Origin: UBA7657 sp049653045
Lineage (GTDB): Bacteria > Pseudomonadota > Alphaproteobacteria > Micavibrionales > Micavibrionaceae
Assembly: GCA_049653045.1 (NCBI GenBank)
Contig: JBASFN010000188.1
Span: 1-12,450 of the forward strand
DNA: 12,450 nt
Direction: 5' to 3'
Part shown: piece after piece, positions 1 to 7,238 of the stretch
How the letters are laid out: each line of letters begins with the position of its first letter
How positions within the stretch are numbered: position 1 is the first letter of the stretch
Position numbers and translations under genes: made by a program
The notes under the pieces: generated by a model
The model's input: only the letters and a program-made list of their open reading frames with translations
Told to the model about the DNA's origin: nothing
Databases searched by the model: none

Positions 1-137
1 ATGTTATGCATAATAAAGAAACACTGGATCTTATCCGCGCTTATTACTCGATTGAAAATCCGGAAATGCGTAAGGATATATTCAGATTCATCAAATCGAT
101 GGCCAACCGGATCGGTACGGACGAAACCGGGGAATAG
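1..137 (+). CDS. C-terminal end of a probable XRE-family HTH regulator (partial)
   Basis: An open frame enters from the left edge (first full codon at base 3) and stops at TAG 135-137, giving 44 residues. The visible part reads like the last helices of the small Cro/CI-type regulators that commonly precede metK in alphaproteobacteria: a Leu-Ile-Arg-Ala-Tyr-Tyr stretch, then a charged helix ending near Ser-Met-Ala-Asn-Arg. The DNA-binding helix-turn-helix itself would lie upstream, outside the window, so the family call rests on the tail plus position next to metK. The ATG at base 6 is in frame but is probably internal, since 43 residues would be too short for the family. The frame is on the same strand as metK with an 82-nt gap. 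It could instead be an unrelated short protein. Confidence 0.55.
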   Translation, partial: VMHNKETLDLIRAYYSIENPEMRKDIFRFIKSMANRIGTDETGE

Positions 138-180
138 ATAAAGCATCTTGAAACGCTCTGCCGAAGTCATTAGGCTCCTG

Positions 181-203
181 CTCTGATATACCGTAATTCA
201 GAG
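181..203 (+). other. Small inverted repeat in the metK leader
   Basis: CTCTGA (181-186) and TCAGAG (198-203) form a perfect 6-bp stem around an 11-nt loop, ending 16 nt before the metK start. It could fold in the metK mRNA leader and affect ribosome access. It does not match the core motifs of the SAM-II or SAM/SAH riboswitches as far as I can judge by eye, so no riboswitch is claimed. The rest of the 138-219 gap shows no clear promoter or gene. Confidence 0.25.
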
Positions 204-219
204 AAAGCGAAAGAACCTT

Positions 220-1440
220 ATGACTTCGACAGCAGAAAACAATTCAAAAAAACCAATCAAGATGCCGGCAACAGACCTGAAAGATTTTATCTTTACCAGC
301 GAGTCTGTTTCCGAAGGCCACCCGGATAAAATTTGCGACCGCATATCAGATTCCGTTCTCGACCTCTTCCTTGCCCACGACCCGCAGGCTCGCGTTGGCT
401 GTGAATGCTTTGCAACAACCGATTTTGTTCTGATCGGCGGCGAGGCGCGCAGTGCCAAGGAAATCACCGCGGCCATGTTGGAGCAAACGGCACGGGATGC
501 GATTAAGAATATTGGCTATGAACAGGAAGGTTTTAACTGGCGCACTGTTAAGGTTGATGTGCGTCTTCACAAGCAATCCGCAGACATCGCCATGGGTGTC
601 GATTCCGGCCACAACAAGGACGAGGGTGCGGGCGACCAGGGAATTATGTTTGGCTATGCCTGCAATGAGACCCCTGCCCTGATGCCAGCTCCCATTTATT
701 ATTCGCACGCAATCCTGCGTGCACTGGCCGAAGCGCGCCATTCTGGTGCGCTCCCTGAGTTGGAGCCAGACGCAAAGTCGCAGGTCACCTTGCAATACCG
801 CGACTACAAACCCGTTGGGGCAACCTCTATTGTTGTCTCAACACAGCACAAAGACGGTTTAAGCCAATCCGACGTCAAAGAAATCATCCGTCCTTACGTG
901 AAAAACATCCTGCCCGAGGGCTGGATGCCCAAGGAAGAGGAATTCTACGTCAACCCAACAGGCCGTTTCGTCATCGGCGGGCCGGTCGGCGATGCCGGAT
1001 TGACGGGTCGCAAGATTATCGTTGATACCTATGGCGGCATGGCTCCGCACGGCGGCGGCGCGTTTTCGGGCAAAGACCCGACAAAAGTGGATCGCTCGGC
1101 GACTTATGCGGCGCGCTATCTGGCCAAGAACGTCGTTGCTGCCGGTTATGCCGAGGCCTGCACGATCCAGCTGTCTTATGCGATTGGAATCTCAAAGCCG
1201 ATTTCCCTGTATCTCGACACGCATGGCACGGGCAAGGTTCACGAGAACATCATCATCAAGGCGATTAACGATCTGATGGATCTGACCCCCCGTGGCATCC
1301 GCGAGCACCTGAAACTGAACAGGCCGATCTATGCCCGGACAGCCGCTTACGGCCACTTTGGCCGCGATCCGGAGCCAGACGGCGGGTTCTCATGGGAAAA
1401 AACAGACCTAGTTGAAGGCCTGCGGAAAATCCTTGGATAA
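220..1440 (+). CDS. metK: S-adenosylmethionine synthase (methionine adenosyltransferase)
   Basis: Makes S-adenosylmethionine from methionine and ATP in the cytosol, with release of phosphate and pyrophosphate; it works as a tetramer needing Mg2+ and K+. The 406-residue protein has the family landmarks in order: the GHPDK motif with catalytic His34 within the SVSEGHPDK stretch, the HKQSADIAMG segment (117-126), GAGDQGIMFGY (136-146), GPVGDAGLTGRKIIVDTYGG, and the GGGAFSGKD loop (278-286) that closes on the triphosphate. CDRISD follows GHPDK, the form common in alphaproteobacteria. Length is slightly above the usual 384-400 because of a poorly conserved N-terminal extension of about 20 residues; an in-frame ATG at 262 is an alternative start that would remove most of it. 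The ribosome binding site before 220 is weak. The downstream neighbour trmB consumes the product. Confidence 0.97.
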   Translation: MTSTAENNSKKPIKMPATDLKDFIFTSESVSEGHPDKICDRISDSVLDLFLAHDPQARVGCECFATTDFVLIGGEARSAKEITAAMLEQTARDAIKNIGYEQEGFNWRTVKVDVRLHKQSADIAMGVDSGHNKDEGAGDQGIMFGYACNETPALMPAPIYYSHAILRALAEARHSGALPELEPDAKSQVTLQYRDYKPVGATSIVVSTQHKDGLSQSDVKEIIRPYVKNILPEGWMPKEEEFYVNPTGRFVIGGPVGDAGLTGRKIIVDTYGGMAPHGGGAFSGKDPTKVDRSATYAARYLAKNVVAAGYAEACTIQLSYAIGISKPISLYLDTHGTGKVHENIIIKAINDLMDLTPRGIREHLKLNRPIYARTAAYGHFGRDPEPDGGFSWEKTDLVEGLRKILG

Positions 1441-2158
1441 AGAGTCTCCTCTTTCTGACGATAATACTAAAAGACGCCTTTGGGGCCGCCGTATGGGGCG
1501 GCCTCTGAAGGGCGCACGGGCTGGTGCGCTCGAAAAATTATTGCCGATAATCGGCATTCCAGCCGGAAATCTTACGGTAGAAAAAAATATCTTGGCGGGA
1601 TCGTTTTTTCAAAAATCCTACAAAGAATATTGGTTGGAAATTGGCTTTGGTAACGGTGAACACCTGATTGCCCTTAAAGAAAATTTCCCGGATGTTGCCT
1701 TCCTTGGCGCGGAACCCTTTATCAACGGCATGTCGAATTTCCTGAAGGAACTTGAAGGGAAAGAATGCGATAATGTGCGTGTGCTGATGGATGACGCGCT
1801 TTTGTTGTGCAATGCCCTCGCCGATCAATCCCTGAACAGGATTTATATTTTAAACCCCGACCCGTGGCCAAAAAAACGACACCATAAACGGCGCATTATT
1901 TCTCAAAAAAACCTGGATGAATTTTTCCGGATTTTAAAACCTGGCGGCAGGCTGGTGATGGCCACCGATGTTGATGATCTCGCCGAATGGATGGTCACGG
2001 AATGCATGAATCATCCGGGGTTTGAGTGGACGGCAACATCCTCGAAAGATTGGAAAACCCCGCCCGAAGAATGGATTGAAACCCGCTATGCCTTTAAGGG
2101 CAGAAAAAGCGGGCGGAATCAGACTTTTTTGGTCTTCAAAAGGCTTGCAAACACCTAA
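1433..2158 (+). CDS. trmB: tRNA (guanine-N7-)-methyltransferase
   Basis: Methylates N7 of G46 in the variable loop of tRNAs using SAM. Numbering from 1433, the Rossmann fold shows the SAM-binding EIGFGNGE motif (69-76), an acidic residue at the end of the next strand (GAEPF), the family signature NPDPWPKKRHHKRR around Asp143, a LKPGG turn, and a C-terminal TRYAFKGRKSGRN segment. The start is not obvious. The only ATG in this region (1493) would cut off the conserved RRLWGRR block, so a TTG is likely. TTG 1433 gives 241 residues, close to the E. coli length, and overlaps the metK stop by 8 nt; TTG 1412 is the alternative, giving 248 residues and a 29-nt overlap. The overlap suggests co-transcription and coupled translation with metK. 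Confidence 0.93.
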   Translation: MDKESPLSDDNTKRRLWGRRMGRPLKGARAGALEKLLPIIGIPAGNLTVEKNILAGSFFQKSYKEYWLEIGFGNGEHLIALKENFPDVAFLGAEPFINGMSNFLKELEGKECDNVRVLMDDALLLCNALADQSLNRIYILNPDPWPKKRHHKRRIISQKNLDEFFRILKPGGRLVMATDVDDLAEWMVTECMNHPGFEWTATSSKDWKTPPEEWIETRYAFKGRKSGRNQTFLVFKRLANT

Positions 2159-2174
2159 AAATCGGTTTATAAGA

Positions 2175-2202
2175 CTGTCATCATCCCAATAAACTGTAAA
2201 AT
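2175..2202 (+). promoter_or_regulatory. Candidate sigma-70-type promoter for the rimP operon
   Basis: CTGTCA (2175-2180, 4 of 6 to the -35 consensus) and TAAAAT (2197-2202, 5 of 6 to the -10 consensus) are separated by 16 nt in the intergenic gap after trmB. Initiation would fall at about 2209, immediately before the strong hairpin at 2210-2235. Found by eye against the E. coli consensus, so only a candidate. Confidence 0.4.
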
Positions 2203-2209
2203 GATTTAT

Positions 2210-2240
2210 GGGTGGGCTTCAACGAAAGCCCGCCCTTTTT
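2210..2240 (+). terminator. Intrinsic terminator or attenuator ahead of rimP
   Basis: GGGTGGGCTT (2210-2219) pairs with AAGCCCGCCC (2226-2235) in a 10-bp stem with one G-T wobble and a six-base loop, directly followed by five T residues (2236-2240). This is a textbook intrinsic terminator. It lies 52 nt after trmB, so it could end the metK-trmB transcript. It also lies only 25 nt before the rimP start and just after a candidate promoter, so it could act as an attenuator in the rimP-nusA leader. In E. coli the rimP leader is known to carry a premature terminator responsive to NusA; extending this to the present sequence is inference. Confidence 0.75.
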
Positions 2241-2264
2241 AGTTGGAGTGAAGAGATAGAGTTT

Positions 2265-2777
2265 ATGAAAGCGACGCCACTGGAAAACAAGATTTCTGAC
2301 ATTGTACGGCCAGCCGCCAAGGATATGGGGCTTGATCTCGTCTGCGTCAAAATTATCGGCGAGGCCGGTGGTACGAATGTTCAAATTATGGTTGAAAACG
2401 CCGAAACTAAAAATTTAAGCGTCGAGGAATGCACGGCATTGAGCCGCTCCGTTTCGGCCTTGCTTGATGTGGAAGATCCAATTTCCGGTTCTTACAGGCT
2501 GGAGATCAGCTCACCGGGCATCGACCGCCCCTTGGTAAAGCCCGAAGATTTTGAAACCTTCAAGGGGTTCGAGGCGAAGCTCGAAAGCGATGTGCCCCTC
2601 GTGACCGGGCAACGCCGCTTTAAAGGTATTCTTCGTGGTTTGAACGGCGATGCCGTTGTTATTGACACCGAGCAAGGTACGGCGGAAATTCCGTTTGATT
2701 CCCTAAGCAAGGCGAAACTGGTTCTCACTGAAAAACTGATTAAAAACACTGCACAACAACAAACGACAAGGACTTGA
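2265..2777 (+). CDS. rimP: Ribosome maturation factor RimP
   Basis: Assists assembly of the 30S ribosomal subunit, acting in the cytosol on the small-subunit precursor. The 170-residue product has the N-terminal RimP domain (about residues 9-85) ending in the hallmark YRLEISSPGIDRPL, followed by an SH3-like C-terminal domain with a RRFKGILRGLNGD strand-turn and an EIPFDSLSKAKLV strand. The frame is open from an ATG at 2208, but that start lies at the terminator-like hairpin and would add 19 unconserved residues partly encoded by the stem. ATG 2265, preceded by a purine-rich GAAGAGATAGAG tract, fits the family. First gene of the operon; 15 nt separate it from nusA. Confidence 0.94.
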   Translation: MKATPLENKISDIVRPAAKDMGLDLVCVKIIGEAGGTNVQIMVENAETKNLSVEECTALSRSVSALLDVEDPISGSYRLEISSPGIDRPLVKPEDFETFKGFEAKLESDVPLVTGQRRFKGILRGLNGDAVVIDTEQGTAEIPFDSLSKAKLVLTEKLIKNTAQQQTTRT

Positions 2778-2792
2778 TAAAAGAGGTGAATG

Positions 2793-4319
2793 ATGGAACT
2801 GCTACAGGTTGCCGATAACGTTGCGAGAGAAAAAAACATTGACCGTGAGATTGTCATCACGGCGATGGAGGAAGCTATTCAAAAGGCGGGACGCTCGAAA
2901 TACGGGCATGACCACGATATCCGCGCTCATATTGACCGTCGCTCCGGCGTCATCGAGTTGAAGCGTTACCGTCAGGTAATGGAACCCGATGCCGTGATTG
3001 AAAATGAAATCGCGCAGCTGACCCTGCCTCAGGCAAAACGGATCAAGGCCGATGTAACACCCGGCGACTTTATCGTCGATGAACTGCCGCCGCTTGATTT
3101 TGGCCGCATCGCCGCGCAAACCGCAAAGCAGGTCATCATGCAAAAAGTGCGTGAAGCCGAACGCTCGCGCCAATACGCCGAATTCAAGGACAAGGTCGGC
3201 GAAATTATCAATGGTGTTATCAAGCGTGTTGAATACGGCAATGCGACAATTGATATTCAAGGCCGTGCCGAAGCCCTGCTCCGCCGCGACGAAACGCTGC
3301 CCCGCGAACACCTGAAAAACGGCGACCGCGTTCGTGCCATTATTTACGAAGTGCGCGAAGAGGCTCGCGGCCCGCAGATTTTCCTATCCCGGACACACCC
3401 GGAATTCATGGCCAAATTATTCATGCAGGAAGTCCCGGAAATTTATGACGGCGTTATCACGATCAAGGGCGTAGCCCGCGATCCGGGAAGCCGCGCTAAA
3501 ATTGCTGTTATTTCCCGCGACAATTCCATTGATCCGGTTGGGGCTTGCGTCGGTATGCGCGGAAGCCGCGTTCAGGCGGTTGTTGCCGAACTTGGCGGTG
3601 AAAAAATCGATATTATTCCATGGACGGACGATCTGGGGGCTTTTGTTGTCAGTGCCTTGCAGCCGGCCGCCGTGACCAAGGTTGTTCTTGATGAAGATAA
3701 AAAACGCATGGATGTCGTTGTTCCCGATGAGCAACTCAGCCTTGCCATCGGACGGCGCGGACAGAATGTGCGTCTGGCCTCGATGCTGACGGGTTGGGAT
3801 ATTGATATTATGACGGAAGCCGAGGAATCAACGCGCCGCGCCGAAGAATTCAAGACCCGTTCTGCACTCTTTATCGAAGCACTGGATGTTGACGATGTTA
3901 TCGCTCACCTCCTTGTTGCCGAGGGCTTTGCCACGGTTGAGGAACTGGCGGATACGTCGGTTGATGAACTGAACCGCATTCAGGGATTTGAAGAAGAAAT
4001 CTCGAACGAGTTGGTCACACGTGCCCAGAGCTATCTTGAAAAACAAAGAAAAGAACTTGAAGTGAAGCAGAAAGAACTTGGCATGAAAGATGATCTGGTT
4101 GCAATTGAGGGGCTGTCCCCCGCGCAGATGATTAAGCTGGGCGAAGCCGGAGTTAAATCCCGCGACGATCTGGCCGATCTGGCGGCTGATGAATTGATTG
4201 AAATTCTCGGCAGTGACCAAATGACCGAAAAGAATGCCAATACCGTGATTATGAATGCTCGGGCGCACTGGTTTGAATCGGAGGAATCCGCAAAAACCCC
4301 GTCTTCCGAAGAGGCATAA
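2793..4319 (+). CDS. nusA: Transcription termination/antitermination factor NusA
   Basis: Binds RNA polymerase and nascent RNA, modulating pausing, intrinsic termination and antitermination. Domains in order, by residue from 2793: N-terminal polymerase-binding domain (1 to about 130, starting MELLQVADNVAREK), S1 domain (about 135-200), tandem KH domains (about 230-345, with the GACVGMRGSRVQ and LAIGRRGQNVRLAS segments), then two helix-hairpin-helix C-terminal repeats (about 360-415 and 435-495) and an acidic tail. At 508 residues it is normal for an alphaproteobacterial NusA with two C-terminal repeats. Two consecutive ATGs occur at 2790 and 2793; the Shine-Dalgarno GAGGTGA (2783-2789) is better spaced for the second, and the family usually begins MELLQVAD. 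The gene downstream is infB directly, without the usual ylxR. Confidence 0.96.
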   Translation: MELLQVADNVAREKNIDREIVITAMEEAIQKAGRSKYGHDHDIRAHIDRRSGVIELKRYRQVMEPDAVIENEIAQLTLPQAKRIKADVTPGDFIVDELPPLDFGRIAAQTAKQVIMQKVREAERSRQYAEFKDKVGEIINGVIKRVEYGNATIDIQGRAEALLRRDETLPREHLKNGDRVRAIIYEVREEARGPQIFLSRTHPEFMAKLFMQEVPEIYDGVITIKGVARDPGSRAKIAVISRDNSIDPVGACVGMRGSRVQAVVAELGGEKIDIIPWTDDLGAFVVSALQPAAVTKVVLDEDKKRMDVVVPDEQLSLAIGRRGQNVRLASMLTGWDIDIMTEAEESTRRAEEFKTRSALFIEALDVDDVIAHLLVAEGFATVEELADTSVDELNRIQGFEEEISNELVTRAQSYLEKQRKELEVKQKELGMKDDLVAIEGLSPAQMIKLGEAGVKSRDDLADLAADELIEILGSDQMTEKNANTVIMNARAHWFESEESAKTPSSEEA

Positions 4320-4332
4320 ATCGGTTGGTATT

Positions 4333-4361
4333 TTGTATCCGCACCGGAATTGATGTATAAC
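4333..4361 (+). promoter_or_regulatory. Weak candidate internal promoter before infB
   Basis: TTGTAT (4333-4338, 3 of 6) and TATAAC (4356-4361, 5 of 6) are 17 nt apart within the 59-nt nusA-infB gap, the widest gap inside the operon. It could give infB extra transcription. The -35 match is poor, so confidence is low. Confidence 0.22.
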
Positions 4362-4378
4362 CCTAGCTGGCAAGAAAA

Positions 4379-6847
4379 ATGACTGAAACCAAGGATAAAA
4401 ATGGCGGCAATAAATTAAGTCTCGGCGCGAAAGGTACGCTGAGCCTTAAGGGCAATGTCGGTCAGGTTCGTCAAAATACGGGATCCGGCGGCGGGTTTTC
4501 TGTCGAAGTCCGGCGTCGGCGCGCTCCGACACAAAAAGATGGTGATCTACATTCTTCGGAACGGCCAGATACCATTCTAACGTCGGAAGAACGTGAATCG
4601 CGTGCCCGCGCTTTACAAAAAGCCATGGAGGAAGGGGCAAAACCGAAAAGCGCCCTTCCGAAGCGGAGAACAATCGAGGACGTTAAGAAAGAAGAAATTC
4701 TGGCCAACGAACCGCCCATGGATGCGGCGGCTCTCGAACTAGAAGAATTGCGCCGTATTGAGCGTGAGGAGCGCGGCGAAAAAGCCGACCCCGCCAGCAG
4801 CCCGTCAAAAACAACAGACAGCCCATACCGCGCCAAGATTATCGACGACGACGAAAGCGGTAGCGGTGGTTTCCGTGATCGCTTTAAAAAAGCACCGCCG
4901 AAACCTCCCGTTAAAAAAGATGTCCCGGATCGCCGGGGCGGACGCTTAACCGTAGCGCAAGCCCTGAACGAAGATTATGAGCGCGATCAGCGTGGTAAAA
5001 GCCTCGCCGCGCAAAAACGCGCAAGGGAAAAAGCCCGTCTGGCAGCCCTCGGTCCGCGTGAGCCGAATGTTAAAGTCGTCAGAGAAGTCACCATTCCTGA
5101 AACATTAACCGTTCAGGAACTGTCCAACCGGATGGCGGAGTCGGGCGGCGAAGTCGTCAAAAAACTGATGAAGCTTGGCGTTATGGCCACAATCACGGAA
5201 ACCATCGACGCCGATACGGCGGAACTTGTCGCCGCAGAATTCGGTCACAAAATTAAGCGCGTGACCGAGGCCGACGTTGAAATCGGCATGGAAGGAACGC
5301 TGGATACTGAAGAAAATCTTGTGCCGCGTCCGCCTGTCGTAACGATTATGGGTCACGTTGACCACGGGAAAACCTCTCTCCTCGACGCACTCCGCAAGAC
5401 GGATGTTGTCTCGGGCGAGGCCGGCGGCATCACCCAGCATATCGGCGCATATCAGGTTACGCTTCCGTCTGGTGCAAAAATTACCTTCCTTGATACGCCC
5501 GGTCACTCGGCCTTTACCGAGATGCGCGCACGCGGAGCAAACGTCACGGATATTGTCGTTGTCGTGGTTTCCGCCGAAGACAGCATCATGCCCCAGACAA
5601 TTGAATCGATTAACCACGCGAGAGCGGCGAAAGTTCCAATTATCATTGCCATCAACAAAATCGATCTTCCCGATGCCAACCCCGCCAAGGTCAAGCAAGA
5701 CTTGCTCCAGCATGAAGTGGTCATCGAAGACATGGGCGGCGATGTTCTTTGCCTTGAAATTTCCGCAAAGAAAAGAATCAATCTCGATAAACTTGAGGAA
5801 ACCATTCTTCTTCAGGCTGAAATTCTTGAGCTGCGCGCCAACCCCAATCGTGAGGCGCATGGTTATGTGATCGAGTCCAAACTTGAAAAAGGACGCGGTT
5901 CGGTTGCAACTGTTCTCATTCAAAAGGGCACTCTGAAAATCGGCGATATTTTTGTTGCCGGCAGTGAACAAGGCCGCGTACGCGCCATCATCAACGACCA
6001 CGGGAAGAACATCCAGCAGGCCATCCCCGGCCAGCCGGTTGAAATTCTCGGGTTTGGCGGCCCGCCGGATGCAGGCGATACATTTACGGTCGTGGGCGAC
6101 GAGAACAAAGCCCGCGAAATCACCGACTACCGCAAGCGCAAGAAACGCGAAACACAAGCGGCAAAAGCGGTCAAAGGCCGCGCTACGATGGAAGACCTGC
6201 TTCAGATCAAGGAAGAAGGCGAAAAAACCACCCTGCCCGTCGTTATCAAGGGCGACGTACACGGTTCCGTCGAAGCCATTGCCGGATCTTTGCAAAAAAT
6301 GGTCGAGGAAAACAAAGGCATCGCCGTGCATGTCCTGCATAGCGGCGTCGGCGGCATTACCGAATCCGATGTTACCCTCGCCCGCGCTTCGGGCGGCGTT
6401 ATCATCGGCTTTAACGTCCGCGCCAACGCGCAAGCCCGCGATCTCGCGCAACGCGATAACGTACAAATCCGTTACTACAACATTATTTACAATGTGATTG
6501 ACGACGCGAAAGCCATCCTGACCGGAATGCTATCCCCCACCAAGCGGGAAGAATATATCGGTCAAGCGGCGATCAAGCAGGTGTTCAATATCACCAAGGT
6601 CGGAAAAATCGGCGGCTGTATCGTTACGACAGGCAACGTCATGCGCGGCGCAAAAGTACGTTTGCTTCGCAACGACGTGGTTATTCACGAAGGAACTCTC
6701 AAAACCCTCAAACGCTTTAAGGACGAAGTCAAAGAAGTTAAAGAGGGAATTGAATGCGGTATGGCCTTTGAAAACTACGATGATATTAAAGAAGGCGATA
6801 TTATCGAGTGCTATCAAATCGTCGAGGAAGCCAGAACGGTTACTTGA
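4379..6847 (+). CDS. infB: Translation initiation factor IF-2
   Basis: GTPase that brings formyl-Met-tRNA to the 30S subunit and promotes joining with 50S. The 822-residue protein has a charged, low-complexity N-terminal third (1 to about 230, rich in Lys, Arg and Glu), an IF2_N-type fold (about 235-295), then the G domain: G1 GHVDHGKT (325-332), G2 GGITQHIG (349-356), G3 DTPGH (372-376, with the catalytic His376), G4 NKID (426-429) and G5 SAK (462-464). Beta-barrel domain II, domain III (around IKGDVHGSVEAI) and the fMet-tRNA-binding C-terminal domain with its Gly-Cys segment GGCIVTTGNV follow. Length and motifs are complete. The start ATG at 4379 has only a weak ribosome binding site (GGCAAG). 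It nearly touches rbfA downstream, with a 2-nt gap. Confidence 0.97.
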   Translation: MTETKDKNGGNKLSLGAKGTLSLKGNVGQVRQNTGSGGGFSVEVRRRRAPTQKDGDLHSSERPDTILTSEERESRARALQKAMEEGAKPKSALPKRRTIEDVKKEEILANEPPMDAAALELEELRRIEREERGEKADPASSPSKTTDSPYRAKIIDDDESGSGGFRDRFKKAPPKPPVKKDVPDRRGGRLTVAQALNEDYERDQRGKSLAAQKRAREKARLAALGPREPNVKVVREVTIPETLTVQELSNRMAESGGEVVKKLMKLGVMATITETIDADTAELVAAEFGHKIKRVTEADVEIGMEGTLDTEENLVPRPPVVTIMGHVDHGKTSLLDALRKTDVVSGEAGGITQHIGAYQVTLPSGAKITFLDTPGHSAFTEMRARGANVTDIVVVVVSAEDSIMPQTIESINHARAAKVPIIIAINKIDLPDANPAKVKQDLLQHEVVIEDMGGDVLCLEISAKKRINLDKLEETILLQAEILELRANPNREAHGYVIESKLEKGRGSVATVLIQKGTLKIGDIFVAGSEQGRVRAIINDHGKNIQQAIPGQPVEILGFGGPPDAGDTFTVVGDENKAREITDYRKRKKRETQAAKAVKGRATMEDLLQIKEEGEKTTLPVVIKGDVHGSVEAIAGSLQKMVEENKGIAVHVLHSGVGGITESDVTLARASGGVIIGFNVRANAQARDLAQRDNVQIRYYNIIYNVIDDAKAILTGMLSPTKREEYIGQAAIKQVFNITKVGKIGGCIVTTGNVMRGAKVRLLRNDVVIHEGTLKTLKRFKDEVKEVKEGIECGMAFENYDDIKEGDIIECYQIVEEARTVT

Positions 6848-6849
6848 TT

Positions 6850-7233
6850 ATGCGGAATCACAGGACGAACGAACCGTCACAGCGCCAGTTACGCGTCGGA
6901 GAGCAGATACGCCATATCCTGGCCGAAACCATGCAGCGTGGCCATTTTAACGAGGTCGCCCTGCTCGATTGCAATCTGGTCAGCATCTCCGAAGTCCGCA
7001 TTAGCCCCGATCTCAAGCACGCCACCGCCTATGTTATGTCGCTCGGCGGGGCGAATATGGAGGCAATTCTTCCCGCCCTCAACCGGGACAAGAATGTTTT
7101 TAAAAAGGAAATCGCTCGCAGCGCCCGCCTTCGGTTTACGCCGACCATCCGCTTCATCGCCGATAATTCCTTCGACGAAGCCGAAAAAATCGAAAATATC
7201 CTGCGCGACATTCACGCCGATCAAAAAGACTGA
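6850..7233 (+). CDS. rbfA: 30S ribosome-binding factor A
   Basis: Binds the immature 30S subunit near the 16S rRNA 5' helix and helps its late maturation and cold adaptation. The 127-residue product shows the compact KH-like RbfA fold: an N-terminal basic helix (QLRVGEQIRHILAETMQRG), the strand SISEVRISPDLKHATAYVMS, a helix with the NRDKNVFKKEIARSARLRFTP region reordered as in the family, and the C-terminal helix DEAEKIENIL. ATG 6850 lies 2 nt after the infB stop, favouring translational coupling. The frame is open further upstream to 6808, but that part would lie within the infB C-terminus and is not conserved. The truB start follows 5 nt after the stop. Confidence 0.93.
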   Translation: MRNHRTNEPSQRQLRVGEQIRHILAETMQRGHFNEVALLDCNLVSISEVRISPDLKHATAYVMSLGGANMEAILPALNRDKNVFKKEIARSARLRFTPTIRFIADNSFDEAEKIENILRDIHADQKD

Positions 7234-7238
7234 ACCCC

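Noticed and set aside
2208..2264. Upstream extension of rimP to ATG 2208
   Set aside because: It would start right at the terminator-like hairpin and translate through its stem; the added residues are not family-like, and ATG 2265 fits RimP length.
5105..6466. A 453-codon open frame on the minus strand opposite infB
   Set aside because: It lies wholly antisense to strongly conserved IF2 domains; its composition (many Asp, Asn, Phe, Gly) is what mirrored coding sequence gives, and it has no recognisable domain or ribosome binding site.
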